NCBI GenBank assembly: GCA_037576195.1
Contig: CM075101.1
Span: forward strand, 11,222,001 to 11,286,000
Source of the DNA: Phytoseiulus persimilis
Lineage: Eukaryota; Arthropoda; Arachnida; Mesostigmata; Phytoseiidae
Direction: 5' to 3'
DNA length: 64,000 bases
A program made the translations under genes and the position numbers. Below the pieces are notes generated by a model. It worked only from the letters and a program-made list of their open reading frames with translations. It ran no database searches and was not told the origin of the DNA. This document shows, piece after piece, positions 1-24,200 of this stretch; within the stretch, counting starts at the first letter, position 1; each line of letters starts with the position of its first letter.

Positions 1-573
1 CTCTCCGGCGGGCACGGGCGAAAAATGAGAGTTCTTGATGAAATCAGCGTCACGGCGGCTTTCGAACTAGAGTTCCAGAGCCGGATTCGACCTGCCGGGC
101 AGTTCCCGACTCTTGATCTGCGGATCTTATTAGCGAGTCGAGCTGCCCCATGCGTTTCGAGAAGCCGGAAGGCGCTGCATGATGCGAAACAGCACGCACT
201 GCAACTCACCTCGATTCAGGAATGGATCTCACTCCAACTTGTCCGAGCGTCCGGCTGTTCAGCTGTCGTCGGGAACGACGATCACTGAGCTCTGTGAAAA
301 CTACGCTACATTCCTGTTTACGCCCCTTCGGTGCTGCCTATATGCATTTTTGTTACGGAGACCGATTACCGAGATCGCATTCACAGACGGAGACGACGCC
401 GCTGCTGACGCGGATCTCAGCGAGAAATCTCAGGGTTTTTTTTTCGCGCAACTTAGGGCGGAAACCTCGGCGTCGGAAATCTCTGCCCGTATCTGAAATC
501 AGTTTCGAGGTCGCGGTGGTCCGAACGATCATTGAAGCTCATCTGCTGGTCGGATCTTGACTTAGCCGGTTCG

Positions 574-596
574 CCAGCCAGCCAGCCAGCCAGCCA
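574..596. repeat. CCAG tetranucleotide microsatellite
   Basis: Nearly six perfect tandem copies of CCAG. Similar short tetranucleotide runs of the CAGT/CAGG type occur at about 7912-7928 and 13986-14000 in the same region. Confidence 0.9.
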
Positions 597-1663
597 AAAC
601 TCACTCACGCTACTCCCATTCATGGTTCAGGGATTCTGGTTTGTGACGGGTAGGGTCGTGGATACGTCGCGCTCGCTCCTCCTCGGCTTCTCTCTCATCA
701 GACAGTCCGATTATCTATTTCCGCAAAAACAGTCTTCCCCCATAGTCTCGACGTCTCCGGCTTTAACCCCTTCATCAATCGACCTCGGGGCAGGTTGCCT
801 GACTGACCGACAGACTACTCGGTCGACTGGTTTCAGCTTGTTAGCCAGCCTGAGATCCTGAAAAGATCCGGCGACGTGCTCAACCTCGAGCGAGGGTTCA
901 GAAACCGCTTCGCAGGTTTCGTCGAAACGGAGCCCTCGTCTTAACGGTCTTTTCGTCGGAGAATCCGGCTGGATCGACCGCAATAAACTCTCGGGGCGCA
1001 GTGCCTCTGAGAGATTTCCAGCGATCTGTGTCAGTTTCCTTCCGGGACGCGTTACGTAACGCTCAGACAGTCCTAAACCGCTGGATCCGCGACGCCGCGT
1101 CGTCTTTGCGGTGAACGCTGTCGAGTGCGAACGTCGTTCACGGGTTTTCTTTTCCCTCCTCAGAGCGGAGGACGGCTCGGGTTTCATCGGAACGCCACTT
1201 TGCGATCTTGTCGTCCGCGCGAGTTCAGTTACGTCGTCCAAGACGTGAAACGTCTCGTGATCCGGAATGGCTCCGAACGGATTCCGGTCTCAATTTACGC
1301 CTGTTGCCCGCTCTCTTCTCGGAGGCGATCGCGAGTGGCAAGCAAACAGAGTCGCCGTCTTCCCGATGAGTTAAATAAAGACCCTGTCAACAACCGACTG
1401 GAGCAGAGTTCGGCTGCTTTTCGTTCTCTCGTCTGGCCGAACATAAGCATTCAAGAAACATCGGGGGCGAGGAGGGAGATCCCGGGAAAAGGATTGGAGG
1501 ATGCGATGGGACGACGCGCGACACCGCTTTTCCGGAAATCATCGAGGCCCTTCGACGCGAAGTGTTTCAAACGTCTCGCGGTCAGAAGCCTGGCCAGTCC
1601 CTTCCACGATCGAGATCGAAGCCTCAGTCTCCTCATCTAGCTCAATGATTTTCTCGAATCTTT

Positions 1664-1699
1664 TCGCGAAGGAAGATCTTCTCGCGAAGAAAGATCTTC
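1664..1699. repeat. Tandem 18-bp repeat, two copies
   Basis: Two adjacent 18-bp copies at 1664-1681 and 1682-1699 differ at one base, and the next six bases begin a third copy. Each copy contains the palindromes TCGCGA and AGATCT. No function is apparent. Confidence 0.8.
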
Positions 1700-4600
1700 T
1701 CGCGGCTCCTGGTGGTGGAGGGCCTGACGACAAGCCGAACGCTTCATGGTGGTCGAGTCTTTGACGGGATCGCTTCAAGAAGCCATCAAGACATCGTTGG
1801 CTGGTTGAGGCCGTTGAGCCATCATCTCTCTGAGCTGAAATTCAACCAATTTGATCTTGTTAGCAGCGGCGGATCTCTCGGCTGGCATTCGGTTTTCCCC
1901 TCATCCTCCACTTGTCGTTCGTTCCCTTTCTTTCTCTACGATGAAACAGAAAATATAGAAGAGCGAACGATGAAAAAGTATCGTCCCGGTCTTCACGGGT
2001 GGCAAATGTGGCTATTCCTCTGTAGAAATCCGCCATGTGGCCTCTATGGGCGGTTCTAGATTCGGTCGAGCTCGTTTGCTTAGACAAACGGCTCTGTGTG
2101 TCTTTCTTTTCCCTCATTTTCTCTGCGCTGCTTCTACTTCCCTACTCCCATCGGGTTACACGGCTTGTTTGGAGAAGAGCTTTCTGATCTCTCGGATTCC
2201 GAGGTCCCTTGGGTTCGTTTGTCGTCTCTGCAGCCTGAGACGCCTCGTGGAAACGCGATGTACGGACTACGCACACGAAACGTACATAAGTGTGACACTA
2301 CGTACGAGAATACCTGCTGCTCGTGTTCTCCCCTCCATGACCGTTGGCCAGAGAGGCTCGTCTCAAATGGTTCAAAATCGCTGAATGAATTACACAAAAG
2401 CATATTTGTAAGCTCGACGAAGCAATCAGCTGCCACCGGATGCAGCGTTTCCATTCGTCTGTCCAGTCGTGTGATATCAGACGATGACAATCGATCGGAA
2501 ACAAACCGAGCGGCGTTTTTTCCGCTCGTCCTCTGTTGCTCTGGAACGGAGTCAAGTTCTGCGTCGGTGACCGATCGGCGACTCTTGTTGGGGAAAAACA
2601 TTATCGACTCCTTCCGAAGGGACCCGCCGACGATTGGTTCAACGGAGTTCCTCGGTGTGCCGCAGCAAGCTCACTGAGCACTCACTCAGTGGTGAGTGGA
2701 GTAACGCGAGGGTTCGTCAGGCGCTCGGTCGGTCGATCCATCCGTTTGTCTGTATCCACTATCATCATTCGTAACTAGTCAAAACAGCCGACAGAGTGAA
2801 TTCACGGTGATCCGCGGGCGTGGTCGCGGCCGCCATCTGGGAGAACCCGGTTCACGACGACAACTTCATTCAGGGCGCCGGCCGGGGTCTAACAAGCGGC
2901 CACGCGGACGGACAAGCAAATGGATAATCGAGCCGCTGTGGTGGCAGGCAAACAGAAGCGTCGGCACTTCATTCCCTCGTGGTGCAGCTTTTTACTACAC
3001 ATATCAGCTCGCTCTTTCACTCAACAGGAGCAGCAGCTACTTCAGGCAGTTCAAAGAGAGCTTGATGGGTGCGCGCGCGCGCCTAATGATGACTTGCTGA
3101 GTTTTCAACAATTGTTTTTGCTCAGAACCTCGGCCGCTATCGCTATGCGAGCCATCCGCGATCTCCCTTGACGAGAACGCTGTTCTAGAACAGGCTGAGG
3201 TGAGAGTCAGATGAGATCTTGGCGACGACTCTGACCACGGTGAGAACGCCTCGATGGAGTAATCACGATCGGGGGCTCCGCGTGACCGGTACAGACACCG
3301 AGTGAGTGGTGGCACCGTGTCCAGAGCGCCCCCGGCACCGGGTCGTCCGGAACTCTGTTCCGAACACCGTGAGTGCCTGGGACTCCCTTCGGTTCGCTGT
3401 CGGAAACAAATGATTTCTGGTTGGCGCGCTGAGCCAGACGGGGCTCTGCAAAGAGTGGGAAGTTTCCTCGAGCCGAATTAGCATCAGATCTTCGATGGTT
3501 CTGGACGAGCTTGCAGACGAACAGATTAGCGGCAGAGACAAACCAGGCGGCCGCCCGACCGAGCGTCAAACTTTGGTGAAGTTCCCGAAGTGCGGTGAAG
3601 TGCTGCGTGTCGACTCTCGTCACCCGTCATGCGTGTTGTCATTAGCGGGCAGGCAAGAGAAAAACAATTTCGAGATTAAATCTCCACTACTGCCTAGTTT
3701 TTTCCACTTTCCTGACTCTTTGAAAGAAAAAAGAGATTCAACTCAGATAGCATAGATGGATGGCACGGCGACCGCTCGTTGTGAATCGTTGTGGCGCTCG
3801 TTCCTGTGGTGTTAGCGGTCGCACGCTACCCTTCGAAAAAGCACAGTTCTTAGTTGTGCAGTCGAAGTTGATGTTTCTGTTCGCAGAAGCTTCAAGGTTG
3901 CTCCTCGCATACAAGTTTTCCGTCAATTGAATCAAAACCCGAAGCGAAGCTAACTTTCTTGTCGGATCCGAACCTTGGACAGCGAGTGTCTCCCAACAGC
4001 TTCGGGAGCCGTTCTTCACCGTTCGACGGAGAAGGGTGGATCCCTGAGGAAAGTTTTCCAACGAGGCGAATTCCCGGGGAATTGCAGTCAATCTCGTAGG
4101 GCCCAGACAACAGCTCGAACCCCGAGTTTCGGGAAAAGCATTCTCGCTGAGGGCAGCGACAAAGCCGAGGAACAGCTGCTCGCAATGCAGTTCAAGGTGG
4201 CGAAAGCTTCGGCGCTGATTGGGAGTAGTTCAGAAATTCCATCTTGAGGGCGACAGATTGGCCACGGCAGATAGCCGGCCAACTAACTGGCAGTCGCCGA
4301 GCCGGGGTTTCGGCGGCCAATATCAGAATAAATATATCGGTATCTGCTGCCGGTACTGGTGTCGCTCGTTATCAGCGGATACCATCCTTCAGAGCCGCCA
4401 TGAAAAGTGAGAAACGAAGGACCAAGTACACCATGGAGTGAGTGTCTTTCTTTTTCTTAATACCTTTTTATCTACGCTTCGACTTCACGGCTCCGCGGAC
4501 GGCTCGTCAGCCGCGGCCGAGACTGAGAAAGAAGAGATTGAAGGCGATTCCGCGGCGGTATTATCACTCCGCGACCATCTCTCACGAATCAATCATCTCA

Positions 4601-7600
4601 GGACCGGACGCCTCGCACATGACATCGGTTGGCTCGAGCGAACTCAAAGAGGGCCCTCGTTCAAATTCCCCTCTTCCCCCGCATTCGAGCATTCCACTTT
4701 ACGGTCTCCAAACGGCGCGAAGCTCCCCCGGGACTACTTCGGCGACATCTGCCCCGAACGACGCTGTCGACAGACCTGTTCGGGCTCTTGGATGAGTCCT
4801 GGTTCCGGTGCCGTTAGAGCCAACTGTTTTTCTTTAGAAATTCCTTAAGCGTCCTACTAATTGAGGAAGATTGCAGCTTTGTAAATGACGTCTGTTTCCA
4901 CGCCTCGCATCAGCCATTCGCTCGGCGCATTCCGCCGCTGCGGCACCTGTTCGCGTACGAAGAGCTTTTCTCACTCGATGAGTGGTCGCAGGCCGTCTCG
5001 TCCGACCTCGAACTCCTCGTCCATCGAGATCTTCGGGTCCGGGGATCATCGTCGCTCAGCTCGGTGGAGACCTCAAACGGGGAATATTCTTCTCATTCGC
5101 GCACACTTCGAGGACGCGTCAGCAACCGACTTGCTCGATCTCCGGAGTTCGATTACCGATATCTCACCCGCACGGATTCCGGACAAATGCATCGGAAAGT
5201 TTCCAGCCGTTATGGTCAGGTCTTCTCTCAGTTTGTAGAATATTTGTGAAACCGACACGAGAACATGTGGCTCTGATCGTACCGAATCTGTTCACGTCTG
5301 TTCAACCGCCCGCATATCGCGAACATGAGACAAGTGTTCCGCGGGAATCTTTCGATTCGAGACGTCGGATCACATGAGATCTCCGGCGACTGACGAGAAA
5401 CTCGAATATCTCCGCGCCGCAACACATTTTCGTTCTGTCCCCGGAAATATTATTCGATCTTCTCCATTTCGGCTCAGCTTCTAAGCCCCCGTCCGTTCGT
5501 CTGAACGTCCTGGACAACCTTTCGCGCTCATCGATGCGAAGTCCCGAAACAAAGTCGCGGCACCAAATTCATAATGGTCGCATAACGCATCGATATTTAC
5601 GTGGCCCTGATGTGCTCGAGGTCTGTCCCTCGTCCGAACCGTCGACCTGTGGGCACTGCCGCTAGGATGTCGATCGATGCGCGAAAGGCTGCTCGAATCC
5701 AGCGAGAATAACAAGAAAGCAACCTCAAATCATTCCCCGCGGAATGAATCTGTTCTGACGCTCCGTAGATTCACGAATCTCGACGGATGTAATGACATAC
5801 CTCAAACGTCGCTCGGGCTCGTAATGAATATATTCAACAGTACGAAATGAATCATTCGATTGAACATCAGTCAGATATCGCTCAGCGGAATGCTCGAATA
5901 TCAAAGACAAGTTGGAACGATGAAGGCTTGGGCGACGCTCAGATGGGAGCGGGACTCATCGAGATGTCGGAGCCGCGGACTGAATGAGCCTCGCGCGTTG
6001 GAAGGCTCCCATAGGGCCTGATTTTGAGGATGACCATGGATCCGAAGCCGGTGATATTATTTGGGAGAAACACTCGAATCTAGGGCTCTCGGTGGGATCG
6101 GGCGATCAGCACTCTGTCACGAGGTTCCTCCCCCTGTATGCACCTACTCCGCCGCCGCCTCTCTGCTGGCTCAGTCATGCGTATTGTCATACCAATAGTT
6201 GTACAGTTCCTCCGATTCGAGCTCTTAGCGGGTGACCTGTAGGGCGAGGAGAACGACTCGAAGCGCAGAACCCGGATCTTCGCCGGGAAGGCGCGCTGCT
6301 GGAACCGGAACCAGAGATTTCCTTCCCGGTATCGGCAACGGGCTCCGCGGTACATCCGCAATGCTGTGGAGATGTTCCTCGGAATTGATAGCCGTGAACA
6401 GCTCACTGGTTGCGCGTTCAGCTCATCGCTGATCCATTAATTACCCCTCCTGGATGTTACCACGGGTTCAATCTAGGCCACGGTATGGTCGCTAGTCCAC
6501 TCGAAAGTGTACAGAACTCCATATGCTTAGCATATATTTCCCATCAGAGCTGATTATAATGGTTATCACGAGCCGTGTCACATGGAGGACGTCCGTCGAT
6601 GATCTATCGGACGGATACCCCATCCCTAGCGAGTACCTGTTGATGAACTGTGGCAGTGTGCTCCGGCTGATAGCGAACCAGGCTGTCTTCCGGGCAGGAA
6701 TATGTGTGCTACGAAACCGGTGCCGTCCATCAGCGTCGGGCTCAGCTGTCGCTCAAGCGCAAGTTTGAATCTCGCTCGGGCCCATTGTTCATTTCTCTGT
6801 CTTACACCTGATTCTGGAAGTCGCTGACGTTTCGACTATCATCTGCAGCTCTCATCTCAAACGATTGCGAGTCGTTTTTCCACCGCCAACACAGTAGCTG
6901 GTGCGCTTTGATTCGAGGGAACATCCTAACTGGTTTGACCTATTTCGAACAATGCTTCGTCGGTTGTCAGCCTCGCCATATCTTCGAGAAACAATAGGCT
7001 ATACGTTTCCTATCACTAGAATGAAGACCGATGGTACTGCTGCCAGGTCGGATCGAACGCGAGAGGAGCTTTGAGCGCACCCGGTGCGATTAGTTCTTCC
7101 AGATCAGCTCGTCGTTGTGGCACTTCGTCGCGCGAAACGGTGAAGGTTTTCAAACACGCGCATCGACGCATTCATTGCGACCCCCTGCCATGAGGAGATA
7201 CGAAAGCGGCGACTCCGAATCGTGTGGATGTGCGTGCGATTGTCACAAGCGTCTATCCTTCTCTCGTTCTTTTTCGTTGTCAACTAAAAAGCCGCTGAGA
7301 CGAACAGAACGACAGGCCCTGATTAAAGTCTGCAGAGCTTTAAGCCTCGCTGCCTCACCTAAGTGGGGCTTGTCCTGTCCTGACAATCCTGTCTCGGCTT
7401 GTTCTTCCTTGACTCCTTGGCTGCTGCTGTCAATTGCGCCAGCGAAATGGCGGCACCAGCAGCAGAAGCTTTTCACTCTGCACAGGGAAACACCCACAGC
7501 TTGAGTGTCACCTTCGCGACGACGATGACGCCTCTCACGTCGACGCGGCTCTTGAGAGATGCTCTGATCTGGAAGAAGAGCTCCATCGCGAAAAAGCATG

Positions 7601-8701
7601 CGAGTATCCGATATCTGCTCTCGGCTATGTGAAACCAACGTTCAGGAGAATGTCTTGGCAGCAAACGCGATGCACTTCGTCGAGATCGACGATTCCCCCA
7701 GCGGTTTCTCCCAGCGAACTGGACTCCTCGCGAACATGGAGCAACTCCTTTGAGGATCTGGAATAAGAACGGAGCAGGGAACCCAATCCTGCACCGTTTG
7801 AGCCGGGGTGATCTTTCCCGCTGGTTTACTGTTGCTGCCGCTGTCTCCTGCCTCCCTGTTAGTGAGCCAGCCAGCTCGAACCACCAATGAGCAGGAAAAC
7901 TGGCAGCCAGGCAGTCAGTCAGTCAGTCCAGTGAGGCTGTCAAAGAGATCTGACATAGAAACGAGATACACCAGTGAGCAGCAGCGTGCGCCCGTGGTTC
8001 GCACAAGCTCACAAGACAAAATTACCCCCTGTGTCGAGCCGTGACGCCCGCCCCGAGCAGTTCTTTTGTGTCTCCGTCTGTTTGTCCACCAGTCCAGTCG
8101 GTGAGCTAGCCTAACCACTCGAGCAAGTTCAATGCTACAAATGTCATCGTTTTCGCGGAAACTGTCACGGAGAAACTGGGGTTTTCCGCCGGCACTGCGG
8201 TCGAGATGAGACACTGCGAAGGATCTTCACCAGCACAAAGGGAGTGAGCGCAGAAATCTTCCATTCTGCCGAGGTCAGCTAGCCGCGGCTGGCTAAGGAC
8301 TTGGACCGAGGAGCCTCCGAACTGAGCAAATCGAGGGGGCACGTTGCATTCGCCTCCCGATTCGTGGCCGTGTTCGCGGGTCTTCCGGCGAGCGGGGCAA
8401 GCATACCCAATCGTCGGAGATGATCGCGCCTGGGGAGATCTGGACGGTGGGTCCGATGGGAAGAGACCGGGAATCGATATATTTTTCATGGGCGTGTGTC
8501 CCCGTGACTTTGGCGAACGCATGTGCTTATGTAAGTGTGGAGGCAGATTCTAGTTGAAGTCGACGGCTCCTCCCAGCGAGCATGCTTGTTCGCTCGCCCG
8601 TCCGCTGTCATCAATGCCATCAGTACGCTTTACGACCGTTGTGCTGTTTTTGTCATGAATATCAAGTTCAGAGGCGAGTTCATGTCGATCCATCCTGGTA
8701 G

Positions 8702-17956
<9,255 letters not shown>

Positions 17957-18120
17957 AGCATTCGAATTTATACACGACGGCGGAAAACAAGTGATCGCGC
18001 GTGCGGGGCGCCGCCAGGAGATGGGAATCAATGGAGCTCCAGTTCCAGAGACAGTATTCTCCTAGTTGCTCCTGGATGACGCAGGATCGTTTGCAGAGGA
18101 GCCGATCAGTTCGGCTATAA

Positions 18121-18128
18121 AGGTGTGA
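18121..18128 (+). promoter_or_regulatory. T-box half-site AGGTGTGA in the 3' UTR/flank of the T-box gene
   Basis: AGGTGTGA is the canonical T-box half-site. It follows a TATAA string at 18116-18120 and lies 165 bp past the stop codon of a T-box gene. A second exact copy is at 37262-37269. An 8-mer is expected about twice by chance in 64 kb counting both strands, so this is only suggestive. Confidence 0.25.
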
Positions 18129-18204
18129 TCTCGCAGAGTAACCGCTTACAGCAAATGACCCCCACAAGTTGATCGATCACTGGATCGGATAGATAAGTCA
18201 GCCG

Positions 18205-18210
18205 ATTAAA
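18205..18210 (+). terminator. Candidate polyadenylation signal of the T-box gene (ATTAAA)
   Basis: ATTAAA lies about 250 bp past the T-box stop and is followed within 10 bases by a GT-rich stretch (gtgtcgttg). It is the second most common poly(A) hexamer in animals. I saw no AATAAA nearer the stop. Confidence 0.4.
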
Positions 18211-21200
18211 ATTCCTTGTGTCGTTGCATGCTTTGCAACAATCGAGTGGCGAAGCCCGACTGAGTCCAAGAAAAGCGAACAAGACACCGCTGTAGACTCA
18301 TCCCGAGCGAGGTTAGTTCAAGTTCTGCGGGTGCTCCGCTTCGAGCGATGAGTCAAGCTCTGTTCCCAGCCGGAGTGAACCCGAAACCCAAAAAGCCTCC
18401 CGAGAACCTTTCCCGAAATTCCGACTTCAGCTTGTTCCTAGAGCCTCCACCAGGAGTCTCCTCACATCGTCTCCGTTCGCGACTCTGACCGCCCCGAACG
18501 TTCTATGCGCAACCAACGACAGACACGGAACAATGATCACAAAAACTAAACGAACTCCAGAGATTTCAGAAAAAAAAAACATTCAACAAGTCCAAATCAC
18601 GCACAAGACTGTACATATGAAGACTGGGGGGTCTTCCGACAACCAGCGGGCGAGCTCGTTGATGCAGGGCCCCTTCTGAAGGAGGTCTGTCTTCAATTTC
18701 AAAGGAGGATTTGCATTTCTCAACTTGTTCATGTTCCCTCAGTTACCATGACTGTTCGAGGTTCTCAACAATAATTGGGGTCTAAGTTCCCTATTTAGAG
18801 ATATTCCATCAACACGACGTTCACTCTCAAGGGAAGTTCCATGATTCATCTGCAGCTCCGAATTGATGACCATTCTCGAGAAATGTCCTGAAAAAGTGAT
18901 AACTTCCTAAATCTGCACTCCTTACCCTCACAACATCAGTTATTCAGTCTGATTGATGAATTCAACTCCGCCTCGGGCGTTATTCATGTACACAAACACA
19001 TATATACATTCACACACAAACTTACACATACGGACGGGGCGCGAGAGCTTTGGGGCGGTTGCACGCTTGGGATTCTGAGATGAATTCCAGAAAAGAGTTC
19101 CAACATCTGAAGCATTTGACTGAAAAGCGGTGTGGTCTCAGAAGTCCATCATCAAACAAGCCTCTTTCTCAGCAGAGGATTGCCTCTAAAATGTGTCGGT
19201 GTCGGCTGCAAACAATGATTTTTCATATTGAGCACCAGAACGACGTCCGTGAAATTCTAGCGGGATCGCGAATGGGCGTTTCGAGGCTCTCGTTGCAATG
19301 TTCTTGTGGAACAGAGAATCCGAAACGAGCTCAGTCTGATGAATCGAAAGAAAAATCTCTCAAAGTTCTCCCAAGTCATCCCAAAGAATGAAGACCCTAG
19401 GTAGCTGCGGCAGTCGTCATCCTCGAAAATCTATCAATTTGCGGATCTCGAATAAGCGAGCGTAATGCGATCCAAGAACGGCAAGTACACGGGAGGAACA
19501 GATGAGGACCTCTGGATCAGGGAATCTGAAGCGCCTGATCGCTCGGAAAATTACACCATGAACCGATCACGAGCAGAAGCCATCGACAGCGGTTGGAGGT
19601 TTTCGTTGGTGCCGAACGAGAACCGAAGCACAGGTTCACAGGCTGTCGCTCGGATCCTTGCGACGATGATGGACTTGATAACATTCAACTATGATATTAT
19701 TGAGAATGACTGATCCATTTAACTCTATCCTTGAAATTATTATCGAAATGTATGTAGTGAAGGATTTCGAGAAGAGCGCGAACAGCCGCATCAAGACGAG
19801 TGTTAGGAGTAACAAAAACGGAGACACGAGAAGTAAAGTTCCACATTACCAAAAGATTTATAAGCTAAGCGGTACTTCATGGCAAGACACACCAGAGGTA
19901 CCCCCAGACACGAATCGAAACGGAGAGTGCAATCTTGTAGGGTTTGAATTGCGAGGATAAAACTTTGAGTTTGTCAATTTGTAGATACAATGAACAAATG
20001 ATCTTGTGAAGAGAGGGCAAGCTCGTACTGAGCGTGGCTCGTCTGGAATGGCTAGGTTTCTAAAGCATCGAGCGCTATGCTCGCCTACGAAAACAATTGA
20101 CGGAACCCCGAGAGACGGAGATTTCGGAACGCGGGCTAAGAGACATAGTGAATTCTCCAGCCATTCGTTTGGTGATGACACTCTTGAACCGTTGGCAGCC
20201 GCTTCGTGAGCGAGCCCACGTGTTCGTCGTTTCATGTTTGTCAACCGACACGTCGCGATCAATGAATTCATCGACGGCGTTCGGAACGAACCGGAGTTGA
20301 ACTTCAACTACGAAGAGCTCCGTCTGACCTACGTGCGTCTGGGCACTATCTGTGACATCAGATGTAATAGGAGGCGGCCGAACCCGACCAGTCGAGGAGG
20401 TGTCTCACAGAGGAAGCCGGCAAAGAGAGATAGAGAGAGTTTCCAATTTGAGATACTGAATACTAAGTAGCCGACCCTTGAGAACTGTCGATGGGCATGG
20501 CCTCCACACTGAAAACTCATTAAATAAACCGATCGCTATTTATTATTGCACTATTTTCGTTGTCATTTATATGAACTACGTGATGGCGTACTCGTGACCC
20601 ATCACGGGAAACCTCATCCAGTCATCCAGAACAGTACACGTCAGAGTGTCGGAACACGACCGGATTATTATCAATTCCGCTCCGCAGAGAGCAATTCCGA
20701 GACACGATGCGTCCTTTCAGCGGGACCGCTTGAATTCTCCTCGAAGAATTTGTTTACGCTGTCAGGGTTTGCCATCTTCCGAATTTCGTTTCGGCTCTGC
20801 TCCCCAAATTTTTCAGCTTGGAGCGGATTCCAGTTGATCCCCTAACGACAGCAGGCTTCGAAAATATCGCCTGCCGGAGGTGTGTGCATGGCTGCTGCGA
20901 TAATTTGCCGAGTCGCAGGCAAGAAGCTCGCCGGAACGCAACGCTTGTTAGTAACGATAACGACAGCGATCCAAATGGGTGAACTCTGTCGATTCTCATC
21001 CCCAACACTCTGTCACCTTGTACCATTAGTGGCGAATCACGTAGCACGTTGGAGTGTTTCACTTTAGATTGGCACGCAGGCCGTCGAAATGGGCTTCAGA
21101 AGAGAGCTTCACACAGAGCGGTTGTCGCCAGCTCATGCTGAGGTTGGGCGCTCCGACCGAGAGGCCGTCTGAACCGACAATGGCCAGCGCCGGTTAGCGT

Positions 21201-24200
21201 CCGGCTCGCAAAGCAAATATACGCGGCGCCAGACGAATTTGTGTCAATCGTACGACTGAACCGATGCCCCCAGACTTGTGCCGAGCTCGAAGAGTGGGAT
21301 TCCTCCCAGAGGAAACCTGCGGACTCATCAAATCTGCGTCGGTTTCTTCCTCTAATGCCAACACTTGCTGCATCGCTTCGGGCTCGTATGAGTCGAGTGA
21401 CGAGCAGAACAAACGAGGGCAGACCAAACAGTTCAAGAGCCGAGATCGGAACAGAGGTTATGGCGCACGCGAGCCCCCTCCGCAACGGACGTGATACCCA
21501 CGCCACTAGTCTCTAATGGTCTGACCGCAGGGGACCTGGCTCCCTCGTGGAAGGCGCCAGCAGAGTGAAGAAAAACACCCTCGTTGATAGATCTGTATCA
21601 CAGTTCGGAAACGAGTGGAAACACGAATGCGAAACCAGTCGGCCTTCCTTCGCAGCTCATCTCGTCCGATGCGTATTCCTCTCGGAACTAACTGGGACGG
21701 TTGTTCGCCAGGACGTTCTTGCTGGCGGCAGGTCCGGTAGTCATTTGTGTGCACCAACTTCGTTCTCGAATTCCCATGGAGCCCGGATCGTCGGTTTCGT
21801 GGCTGGGAACTTCTCCGGTCGTCCATTCAACACATCAAACTCGTCATGAACGACCTCATCGCGTTTCATGCTTCCTGGAATGCGGAGTTAGCGGTGTGCA
21901 AGCTCTTTTTCGCTCGGGGAATTTTCAATTTTAGCGGAAAGCGGCAGTAGCATCCGCGGTGGGCGTCATTCTATGGTAGCTGACGCGAAGGCAAACCCAC
22001 CGGCGTCAAAACGCATTCTGGTGGCAGTGGTACTTCATCGTTTGCTATGCGCCCGACTATGCGAGCTTCCATATCTCAAAGGTATATCTCCCGACGTAAT
22101 ATCAGCCGACAACTCGCTGTCGCGTCTACCGGGGCGCACCGCGCAGTCGAACACAAATAAATAACGGAGACGCCGAGCTCTGCGACAGCAAGATCTACAA
22201 AGCGGACGAATTCAAACAGCGAGCGACACATCAACAATAACAACAGTGCCAACAATGACGGGGCTGGAAGCTGTGCTCACGACATTAGCAAACAGAGCAG
22301 AGAGAAAAGCTGGGGACTTTCCGAAAGGCTTTCATGCTCACAGCTGCAACTGAAGCGCTCTGGAAGTGAGGTTGAATCGCAGTGTTCGTTGTTCGAATCG
22401 GTGCCGCGATCGGCGTGCAGTATCATCCGAGCGCAAAGTCTGGGGTTCAACTGCTACACTGACCAGCGACAAAACTCAGCCTCTCTGGGTCGGGGCTTTG
22501 CGAAAAGAGTTCTAGCCTCGGGAGACCGAGTGGAAGAGGATGTCCGGCAAAATCATGACAGGTACGGGCATGTTCCGCGACGTGCCACGAAGCATTCACG
22601 AGTGTCGGGGCCGGCGTTTTTCGGGCCACAGTCGTTGGCTTTGCAGCTCGGTCCGCGAAAAGTCGCTTTCCCTATGGAGAATGCCGGCTACGATCTTTCT
22701 TCATGGATGACGCTCAGCTCATCGTCTTTTCTGATCGGTATCACGATCCGACTTCCCCGTCCGTCCGGTTGGTTCGTTCGTCCGCTCGTTCGTTCAAGTG
22801 ACTCTCTCGGCAGAATGATATCTCGCCGCGGCTATCTACAAAGAGGCCAACTTTTGAAGACACCTTTTGGCAACGCGCAACGAGACGAAATTCCCCGCGG
22901 CCAGAACTCTCAACCGGTTAACCTTCGACAGTTCTTTCGAGTTTCCCGCAAGCCCCGTCAGCTCACTGTCGAACTCCCTCGTGGTTCAAGTCCAGTGTTC
23001 GTTGTCGATGAACTCCAGTGCCCATCTCCATCGTTTTATTCGGGTTTCACTCTCGTACTTCAGCTGGAAAGTGGCTGGCAGGTTCTCTGGCAGCGAGTCG
23101 GTTCTGGCTCGGGTCCTGCTGCCGCGGGCTTGAACACCTCCGCTGAGCAGAGAGCTGTGGGCGTTCGAAGGCGCCTCGAATGTCCGGACGGCTTTGATAT
23201 CACCATCAAACGCTTGAGTCGAGAAGCAGTCTACGAGGACGTTGTGACTGGCACATTCCTTACCAACATCTCGAGAAGCGCCTCGGCAAATGGTCGTCTC
23301 GGCTGCTGCGGTCGTTGTCGTTGGGGACGCTTGTTCTCTCAGTGGTGCTGTTTCTCAATCAGTCTGATTCGCTGTCTGTCCTGCCCGTCGGTGATGTGAC
23401 TTTCCCTTCGCGGCTTCGACTCTACCTGTCTTCCTCTCGGGCCGCGGTTATGCTTTAGACTCGCCGGCACTCGATAAATGATGTTCGGCCGCCTCGGGAC
23501 GCATAATGGACAGAGCTCACTGACTGAATGACTGCTCTATTGATCGACATCACAAGGCTCGCGTACCTGATCCGTCGTGTTTAGACAGTGTCCTGTCTAT
23601 TGAGATCGCAAGGATCACTCGAATCGGCTTCGCTTCGCAGCGAGTCTCGGCGAGAGCTCTGAGGCTATGCACTGCCTCGTCGAGACTTCGATTCGATGGG
23701 GTGCGCGTACGTTCCGCTGTCCTGTCGAGGGCCCTCAGACTCGAGAGCTGCAGAGATTCGGACGAGTTCGTTTGAATGATAGTTTGTTTGCTGATAGCGA
23801 ACGATTGGTTCTTGGTCAGATACATCGATTGCGAGCCATCGATCACAGCAACGTCTTCGTCGGACTCGACGGCAACACCGTAATACTGCCCGACTTGGTA
23901 TAAATCTTCCACACGAAAGGTCATCTTGAGGCCAATGTGTAATCGAGCCGTTTCCTTTTCGATGGAGGGATGGCCGGCTGACTGGCAACCGTGCAAACTT
24001 CTATTCCGCACACGCGCAAACAAACAAAAGTATTCCGTACACTTCGCCGAACGTGTGTATTTCTGGGTATTGTGTTTTCCCGCTCGACGTCGGATGGGAC
24101 GATGTCTCTATAAAGCGCGAGGCGATACGATTATAATCGCAAACGATAAATTGTCTGGGCACAACGGCCACGAGGGGATTCCTTCTGTTCTAGAGGGAAA

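Noticed and set aside
22389..23399. 336-codon open frame on +
   Set aside because: No domain or family pattern, irregular composition, and no splice or start context. Long chance frames are common here because stops are sparse.
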